Below, one piece after another: positions 57,748 to 64,000 of a stretch of 64,000 nucleotides of DNA. Position numbers and translations under genes: made by a program. The DNA is from Massilia sp. UMI-21 (lineage in GTDB: Bacteria > Pseudomonadota > Gammaproteobacteria > Burkholderiales > Burkholderiaceae_D). Position 1 is the first letter of the stretch. The number at the start of each line of letters is the position of its first letter. The notes under the pieces were generated by a model. The model saw only the letters and a program-made list of their open reading frames with translations. It did no database searches and was not told the origin of the DNA. The stretch covers positions 1,860,001 to 1,924,000 of the forward strand of contig CP063848.1 of NCBI GenBank assembly GCA_015277795.1, in the 5' to 3' direction.

Positions 57748-59428
57748 AGTGGTCTTCTCCAACCAGTGCGCCCGCCGCGATCGGCGTGGCATACACGTAT
57801 TCCTTGAATGGCGCGACGCCCAGGCGCTGCGCGGTGTCGACGAAGCGCTCGCCCTCGAAGCGCTCGCGTACATAGACTTCGAGCAGGCGGCCGACCACTT
57901 CCGGCATCTGCTGCGCCGAGAAGGACGGGCCGATGATCTTGCCGATCGCCGCGTTGTTGCCCTGCGAACCGCCGATCGACACCTGGTACCACTCGCTGCC
58001 GTCCTTGTCCACGCCCAGGATGCCGATCGCGCCCACGTGGTGGTGGCCGCAGGCGTTGATGCAGCCCGAGATGTTCAGTTCGATGTCGCCGATGTCGTGC
58101 TGGAAGTCGAGGTTGTCGAAGCGCTCGGCGATGGCGGCCGCGATCGGGAGCGACTTGGCGTTCGCCAGCGAGCAGAAGTCGCCGCCCGGGCAGGCGATGA
58201 TGTCGGTCAGCAGGCCGATGTTCGGCGTTGCCAGGCCCTTGGCCTTGGCCAGCTGCCACAGCTCGAACAGTTTCGATTGCTCGACGTCGGCCAGCACCAG
58301 GTTCTGCTCGTGGGTCACGCGCAGTTCGCCGAAGCTGTACTCGTCGGCCAGTTCGGCCACGAAGTCCATCTGCTCGGCGGTGGCGTCGCCCGGCGGCACG
58401 CCGGTCTTCTTGAGCGACAGCAGCACGGCGGCGTAGCCCGGCACCTTGTGCGGCTTGACGTTGCGGTTGACCCAGTTGGCAAACGCGCGGTTGTCGGCAT
58501 GGGCCGCGCTCGGGTCGCTGTCTTCGAGGGTGGCATAGCCATGCGGCTGGAACCACTGGGCCACGCGGTCGAATTCTTCCTGGCTCAGGGTTTCCGGACC
58601 GTCCTTCAGGTCGGCCCATTCTTCTTCCACCTGGCGCGTGAACTCTTCCACCCCCAGGGCCTTGAGCAGGATCTTGATGCGGGCCTTGTACTTGTTGTCG
58701 CGGCGGCCGTGCTGGTTGTACACGCGCATCACGGCTTCGGTATAGGTCAGCAGGTGCCGCCACGGCAGGAAGTCGCGGATCACCGAGCCCAGGATCGGGG
58801 TGCGGCCCATGCCGCCGCCGGCCATGAACTTGAAGCCGACTTCGCCCGCATCGTTCCTGACCAGGGTCAGGCCGATGTCGTGGATGGCGATCGCGGCGCG
58901 GTCTTCGATGGCGCCGTTGATCGCCACCTTGAATTTGCGCGGCAGCGCGATGAACTCGGGGTGGAAGGTGCTCCACTGGCGCAGGATCTCGGCGAAGGGG
59001 CGCGGGTCGATGAGTTCGTCGGCGGCCACGCCGGCGAACTCGTCGGTGGTGATGTTGCGGATGCAGTTGCCGGAGGTCTGGATCGCGTGCATCTCGACCG
59101 AAGCCAGGTCTTCCAGGATGCTCGGGGTCTGCTCCAGTTCGATCCAGTTGTACTGGATGTTCTGGCGGGTGGTGAAATGGCCGTAGCCGCGGTCGTACTT
59201 GCGAGCAATATGGGCGAACATGCGCATCTGTGCCGAGGACAGCAGGCCATACGGCACCGCCACGCGCAGCATGTAGGCGTGGCGCTGCATGTACAGGCCA
59301 TTCTGCAGGCGCAGGGGGATGAATTCTTCCTCGGTCAGCTCATCGGAGAGGCGGCGTTCCACCTGGCTGCGGTACTGCGCAATGCGTTCGCGCACGATGA
59401 GATGGTCGTAGTGGTCGTAGCGATACAT
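57740..59428 (-). CDS. cysI: Sulfite reductase hemoprotein subunit CysI
   Basis: A 562-residue siroheme/[4Fe-4S] sulfite (or nitrite/sulfite-fold) reductase. Cluster ligands are in IACPGGDFCSLA (CX5C) and ISGCINACGHHHVG (CX3C); ARKYDRGYGHFTTRQNIQYNWI binds siroheme. The assignment to sulfite reduction comes from the cys operon. No cysJ flavoprotein is adjacent, so the electron donor may be ferredoxin or an unlinked reductase. The ATG at 59428 starts the family-typical MYRYDHYDHLIV. It is the first gene of the operon and divergent from the cysB-like gene. Confidence 0.93.
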   Translation of the reverse strand: MYRYDHYDHLIVRERIAQYRSQVERRLSDELTEEEFIPLRLQNGLYMQRHAYMLRVAVPYGLLSSAQMRMFAHIARKYDRGYGHFTTRQNIQYNWIELEQTPSILEDLASVEMHAIQTSGNCIRNITTDEFAGVAADELIDPRPFAEILRQWSTFHPEFIALPRKFKVAINGAIEDRAAIAIHDIGLTLVRNDAGEVGFKFMAGGGMGRTPILGSVIRDFLPWRHLLTYTEAVMRVYNQHGRRDNKYKARIKILLKALGVEEFTRQVEEEWADLKDGPETLSQEEFDRVAQWFQPHGYATLEDSDPSAAHADNRAFANWVNRNVKPHKVPGYAAVLLSLKKTGVPPGDATAEQMDFVAELADEYSFGELRVTHEQNLVLADVEQSKLFELWQLAKAKGLATPNIGLLTDIIACPGGDFCSLANAKSLPIAAAIAERFDNLDFQHDIGDIELNISGCINACGHHHVGAIGILGVDKDGSEWYQVSIGGSQGNNAAIGKIIGPSFSAQQMPEVVGRLLEVYVRERFEGERFVDTAQRLGVAPFKEYVYATPIAAGALVGEDHYA

Positions 59429-59609
59429 GGTCTGGTCCAGTGAGGATGGACGCTGCAAACATTGTCCACCCGTTAAATGTAGGGACAAGTTTAGGGTCCG
59501 CTGCCTATATTCCAAACTACGGAGATTTCATTTGCTTATATGCGTAACTTGAATAAGCATCTTAGAATGTCATCCGCTGACACAATCACAAGAATCCAAC
59601 TCTCACTTC
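59429..59609. promoter_or_regulatory. Divergent cysI / cysB-like control region
   Basis: A 181-bp, locally AT-rich intergenic stretch between divergent cysI and the CysB-like regulator gene. It contains TTGCTTATATGCG and GAATAAGCATC (around 59531-59565), with GCTTAT/ATAAGC arms in inverted orientation that could form a LysR-type binding site, and a TATATT-like element near 59502. Exact promoters cannot be fixed by eye. Confidence 0.45.
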
Positions 59610-60548
59610 ATGAATCTCCACCAGCTGCGCTTCGTGCGCGAAGCCGTCCGCCAGAACTACAACCTGACCGATGCGGCCAAGGCGCTGTTCACCTCCCAGC
59701 CCGGGGTCTCGAAAGCCATCATCGAACTCGAGGAAGAGCTCGGTGTGGACATCTTCACCCGCCACGGCAAGCGCATCCGCGGGCTCACCGAGCCCGGCCG
59801 GCTGGTGCTGCAGTCGGTCGAGCTGATCATGCAGGAGATCGACAGCCTCAAGCGCATCGGCAAGGAATACGCGGCCCACGACAGCGGCAGCTTCACCATC
59901 GCCACCACCCACACCCAGGCCCGCTACATGCTGCCGAAGGTGGTACAGGGCTTCATGCAGAAATATCCCAAGGTGCGCTTGTCCTTGCTGCAAGGCAACC
60001 CGAAGCAGATCGCCGACATGGTCAAGAACGACCAGGCCGACCTGGCCATTGCCACCGAGTCGATCGCCGCCATCGACGGCCTGATCACCTTGCCCTGCTA
60101 CCAATGGGAACACGTGCTGGTGGTGGGGCCCGAGCACCCCTTGCTGCGCTCGAAAGCGGTGTCGCTGGAGGAAATTGCCAGCTACCCAGTCATCACCTAT
60201 GATGCCGCCTTCGCCGGCCGCAGCAAGATCGACCATGCCTTCGGCCTGCGCAGCCTGAAGCCGGACGTCCTGCTGGAAGCGATCGACGCCGACGTGATCA
60301 AGACCTATGTCGAACTGGGCATGGGCGTCGGCATCATCGCCGGCATGGCCTTCGATCCGGAACGCGACCGCAACCTGCGCGCGATTCCGGTGGGCCACCT
60401 GTTCGGCATGAATACCTCGCGCGTGGCGGTCAAGCAGGGCGCCTACCTGCGCAGCTATGTTTACACCTTCATCGAGCTGCTCACCCCGACGCTCAACCGC
60501 AAGATGGTCGAGGCTGCGATGCGCGGCGGCGAAAACTACGAACTGTAA
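59610..60548 (+). CDS. cysB: CysB-family LysR transcriptional regulator
   Basis: A 312-residue LysR-type regulator very similar to CysB/Cbl: MNLHQLRFVREAVRQNYNLTDAAKALFTSQPGVSKAI forms the winged helix-turn-helix (quoted in two parts by the family alignment), and the effector domain includes IATTHTQARYMLPKVV, the N-acetylserine/sulfate-binding type loop. It is divergent from the sulfate-reduction operon and most likely activates it under sulfur limitation. CysB and the paralogue Cbl cannot be separated by sequence alone. Confidence 0.88.
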   Translation: MNLHQLRFVREAVRQNYNLTDAAKALFTSQPGVSKAIIELEEELGVDIFTRHGKRIRGLTEPGRLVLQSVELIMQEIDSLKRIGKEYAAHDSGSFTIATTHTQARYMLPKVVQGFMQKYPKVRLSLLQGNPKQIADMVKNDQADLAIATESIAAIDGLITLPCYQWEHVLVVGPEHPLLRSKAVSLEEIASYPVITYDAAFAGRSKIDHAFGLRSLKPDVLLEAIDADVIKTYVELGMGVGIIAGMAFDPERDRNLRAIPVGHLFGMNTSRVAVKQGAYLRSYVYTFIELLTPTLNRKMVEAAMRGGENYEL

Positions 60549-60565
60549 GAACCAAGGAAATACCT

Positions 60566-61237
60566 ATGAGCACTAAGCCTGTTGCAGATTTCTACACCGC
60601 GATCGCCGACCACTACGACGCCCAGTTCCACGACGAGAGCGACGAGGACCGCCAGGACGATCTCGACGACGTGGCCGAGCAGGTCGCCGAGCTGATGCGC
60701 GGCCATACCGTGCTCGAACTGGGCTGCGGCACCGGCTACTTCACCGACGTCATCGCCGAAACGGCCACCTCGGTGCTGGCGACCGACGTCAGCGAAGCGA
60801 TGCTGAACGTGGCGCGCGAGCACGGGGAAGGGCTGGAAAACGTCACCTACCGCGTGGTCGACGCCTTGAATCTGACCAATGAGCTGCCGGCCGAACTCGG
60901 GAAATTCACGGCCGTGTTCGCCGGCTTCCTGTGGTCGCACTTCAAGAAGGAGGAGCAGGATGCCTTCCTGGCCGGCCTGCGCGCGCGCATCGGCGCGAAC
61001 GCGCTGCTGGTGCTGATCGACGACGAATACGTCGAAGGCGCCAGCCCCACGGTCGCGCGCACCGACCAGCAGGGCAATACCTGGGCCCAGTTCATGGATG
61101 CCGAGGGTAATCGTCACGAGCTGCCCAAGAACTACCCGACCGACAGCGCCCTGCGCAAGCGCCTGGGTACGGCTGTGCGCGAGATCAAGATCGGGCGCTG
61201 GGACAGCTGCTGGGCGCTGACCTGCCGCCTGAAGTGA
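60566..61237 (+). CDS. Class I SAM-dependent methyltransferase
   Basis: A 223-residue protein with the Rossmann methyltransferase motif I HTVLELGCGTGYFTDV and motif II ATDVSEAMLNVAREH. An acidic N-terminal segment (DESDEDRQDDLDD) precedes it. The substrate is unknown. The AAGGA Shine-Dalgarno 6-10 bases before 60566 supports the start. It follows the cysB-like gene by 17 bp and may be co-transcribed. Confidence 0.88.
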   Translation: MSTKPVADFYTAIADHYDAQFHDESDEDRQDDLDDVAEQVAELMRGHTVLELGCGTGYFTDVIAETATSVLATDVSEAMLNVAREHGEGLENVTYRVVDALNLTNELPAELGKFTAVFAGFLWSHFKKEEQDAFLAGLRARIGANALLVLIDDEYVEGASPTVARTDQQGNTWAQFMDAEGNRHELPKNYPTDSALRKRLGTAVREIKIGRWDSCWALTCRLK

Positions 61238-61253
61238 TCGTTGCCGGGCCGGC

Positions 61254-61662
61254 TTGGCGAGCCGGCTGGAAGCCGCGGCCGATCCGCCTCCCGGTATCGA
61301 ACTGGTGATGGTGGTCGGTTCCGGCTGCCATTTCTCGCACGACGCGCTCGCCGCCCTGCGCTCGAACCCGGTCCTGCTGGCGCGTCTGCGCCAGGTCGGG
61401 CTCAAGCTGCTGACGCCGCCGCGCGCACCGATTCCCTTCGGATACCTGGCGGAGTGGAACGCGGCGAATCCTACGCTGCCCCTGCGGGTTGCCTACGGGA
61501 CGGGAATGGGCCGTGCTCGCCGAAGCCAACACCCCCGAGTTTTTCCTGCTCGAGAATGGCCGCTTGGCCGGACACCTGATCGGCTGGCCGCGGGGTGGCC
61601 ATGCCGCCGCGCTGCTGGCGCTGCTCGATACGGCGCGCGGCCAGCGACGCGACCAGAAATGA
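61254..61662 (+). pseudogene. Thioredoxin-like protein gene with a frameshift
   Basis: The first frame (from TTG 61254) reads IELVMVVGSGCHFSHDALAALRS... PIPFGYLAEWNAANPTLPLRVAYGTG and then degenerates into Arg-rich out-of-frame sequence. From about 61503, the +1-shifted frame continues sensibly: EWAVLAEANTPEFFLLENG, RLAGHLIGWPRGGHAAALL, ending at TGA 61662. Removing one G in the GGGACGGGAATGGG stretch around 61499 would join the two. The joined product of about 135 residues looks like a thioredoxin-fold protein with a single Cys. It may be a real pseudogene or an assembly error. Confidence 0.68.
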
Positions 61663-61753
61663 ATGGGCGTCTGGGCTAACAGAACCGGATGCGTGCATCG
61701 TCAGCCGTCCCGTTCGCGGGTAGAATCCAGCTTCGATAATGGAAAGGCAGACG

Positions 61754-62020
61754 ATGAAACGAACCGACCTGGCAAAGAGCGACGCGAAGAAACTGATGAA
61801 CCAGATGGGCGCGGAAGGCGCCAGCTTCGGTGCGGCGGGCAAGGCCGTCGCCCCCGACCGCCGCGCGCAGCGTGACCGTGACCGCGCATTGGGACTGGTG
61901 CCGTTTGCCGTCAAGCTCAATGGCGACCTGGTCCAGCAACTGCAACAGCTCGCCAAGGAACGCGATCTCGACCTGAACCAGCTGGTGGCCGAGTTGCTGC
62001 AAAAAGGCCTGTCCGCCTGA
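61754..62020 (+). CDS. Small conserved hypothetical protein
   Basis: An 88-residue basic protein (MKRTDLAKSDAKKLMNQM...VAPDRRAQRDRDRALGLVPFAVKL...LVAELLQKGLSA). The C-terminal half reads like a ribbon-helix-helix DNA-binding segment (VPFAVKLNGDLVQQLQQLAKERDLDLNQLVAELL). The start at 61754 has an AAAGG Shine-Dalgarno 7-8 bases upstream; an ATG at 61739 lacks one. It may be a small regulator; target unknown. Confidence 0.68.
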   Translation: MKRTDLAKSDAKKLMNQMGAEGASFGAAGKAVAPDRRAQRDRDRALGLVPFAVKLNGDLVQQLQQLAKERDLDLNQLVAELLQKGLSA

Positions 62021-62232
62021 AGATGGCGGCAGGTGGACGGCGCCGCGCCTGCCTGGCGGCCGCCGAAACCTGGGTGGCGACATCAAAATGGCGCGGACGC
62101 TACAGTCGAGTGACTGTCATGCGGATCAGGCCGCCTTCAACAGGCGGGAAGCTCGCTTCGGGCGAGCAGGGCTGCCGGGGGCCGGATCGCATCGACGCGC
62201 CGACCAACCACTTTGCACAGGGATCCACCATC

Positions 62233-62706
62233 ATGCGCACTTCCAGCCTGCTGTCTTCCATTCTGATCGGCGCCGTCGCCAGCGCCCGTTCCATGACCCC
62301 GATGGCCACGCTTGCCACGGCACGCCTGGCACGGCGCGATACGCCGGGAGAACTCTTCCTTCTCGATCGTCCGCTGTTCAAATATGGCGCGCTTGCCATG
62401 GGTGCCGGGGAGCTCTACGGCGACAAGATGAAGAGCGCGCCGGACCGCACGGTGTTCCTGGGGCTGCTGGCGCGCGTGATGAGCGCAGGCATTGCCGGCG
62501 CGGCACTGGCGCCCCATGGCCGGGAGAAGGCCGGCGCGGTGGCGGCGGTCGCCACCGCGGTGCCGCTTGCCTACCTGACGCTTGCCGGCCGCAAGCAGGC
62601 CATGGCGCGCATCGGCCAGACCCGTAGCGGCCTGATCGAAGACGCCCTGGTGGTCGCGGCCGGCAGCGCGATCGTGGCGATGTCGACCCGGGCGAAAGCA
62701 CGCTGA
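62233..62706 (+). CDS. DUF4126-like membrane protein
   Basis: A 157-residue hydrophobic protein with three or four weak membrane helices. It begins MRTSSLLSSILIGAVASARSMTPMA, containing the GxRSxTP-like pattern of DUF4126 proteins. Function unknown. The start at 62233 has an AGGGA Shine-Dalgarno; the longer in-frame extension to 62023 is Arg-rich and unlikely. It is convergent with nhaA, with a strong hairpin in between. Confidence 0.72.
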   Translation: MRTSSLLSSILIGAVASARSMTPMATLATARLARRDTPGELFLLDRPLFKYGALAMGAGELYGDKMKSAPDRTVFLGLLARVMSAGIAGAALAPHGREKAGAVAAVATAVPLAYLTLAGRKQAMARIGQTRSGLIEDALVVAAGSAIVAMSTRAKAR

Positions 62707-62707
62707 G

Positions 62708-62745
62708 CCGTGAAGCCGCCGGGCCCGCGCCCGGCGGCTTCACGG
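62708..62745. terminator. Convergent hairpin between the DUF4126-like gene and nhaA
   Basis: A perfect 17-bp stem (CCGTGAAGCCGCCGGGC with its reverse complement) and a 4-nt loop lie between the two stop codons. There is no T-run on either side, but the stem is strong enough to block transcription in both directions. Confidence 0.72.
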
Positions 62746-62748
62746 TCT

Positions 62749-63969
<1,221 letters not shown>

Positions 63970-64000
63970 GCGGCCCCTCGGGCGGCATGGAAAACACGGG

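Overview
The window is about 64 kb of GC-rich, densely coded chromosome. Its gene content and protein sequences (rpsT next to murJ, clpSA, lptFG divergent from pepA, a cysI-DUF934-cysHDN-cobA cluster with a divergent cysB-like gene, an AcnD/PrpF methylcitrate cluster) point to a betaproteobacterium, most likely Oxalobacteraceae of the Massilia/Telluria group. That placement is inferred from gene order and sequence style, not from a database search. No tRNA, rRNA, CRISPR array or prophage was recognised.

Layout. 1-7438: the right-hand part of a tightly overlapping operon for a type II secretion / type IV pilus-like machine (ATPase, PilM/N/O/P-like inner-membrane proteins, TPR-secretin lipoprotein, three pseudopilin-like proteins). 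7459-17843: housekeeping genes (murJ, rpsT, two unrelated NADP-isocitrate dehydrogenases, an RsuA-type pseudouridine synthase, a cold-shock protein, clpS-clpA). 17917-26309: tricorn-like protease, chemoreceptor, truncated RlmI-like protein, secreted NTF2-like protein, FKBP lipoprotein, GH1-like protein. 26354-40685: transsulfuration (cbs-cgl) followed by propionate catabolism: prpR, the DUF485/actP permease pair, an intact ISL3-family IS, then prpB-prpC-acnD-prpF. 40770-46446: a PAS-GGDEF-EAL protein, exoIII, an AT-rich gene-poor stretch of about 1 kb, and small hypothetical genes. 46513-50808: pepA, lptF-lptG, cbiX. 51012-53267: a probable exported DUF4214 protein. 53386-59428: assimilatory sulfate reduction, with divergent cysB-like regulator. 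60566-63969: methyltransferase, a frameshifted thioredoxin-like gene, two small genes and nhaA.

How the genes fit together. CBS and cystathionine gamma-lyase make cysteine and release 2-oxobutyrate, which becomes propionyl-CoA, the substrate of the neighbouring methylcitrate cycle. A canonical sigma-54 promoter before prpB and TGTTTCA-type boxes before both prpB and prpR fit control by the sigma-54 activator PrpR. CobA and CbiX supply siroheme steps needed by the CysI sulfite reductase.

Most notable structural observations: (i) dispersed GTAG-hairpin repeats of REP/BIME type whose terminal TAG serves as the stop codon of the adjoining gene in most copies; (ii) an ISL3 element with a perfect 8-bp target duplication inserted exactly in the T-tract of the actP terminator; (iii) two non-homologous isocitrate dehydrogenases whose upstream regions share a 19-bp sequence followed by a GTCTT/AAGAC palindrome; (iv) the partial secretion/pilus hybrid locus, the best candidate here for an incompletely described machine.
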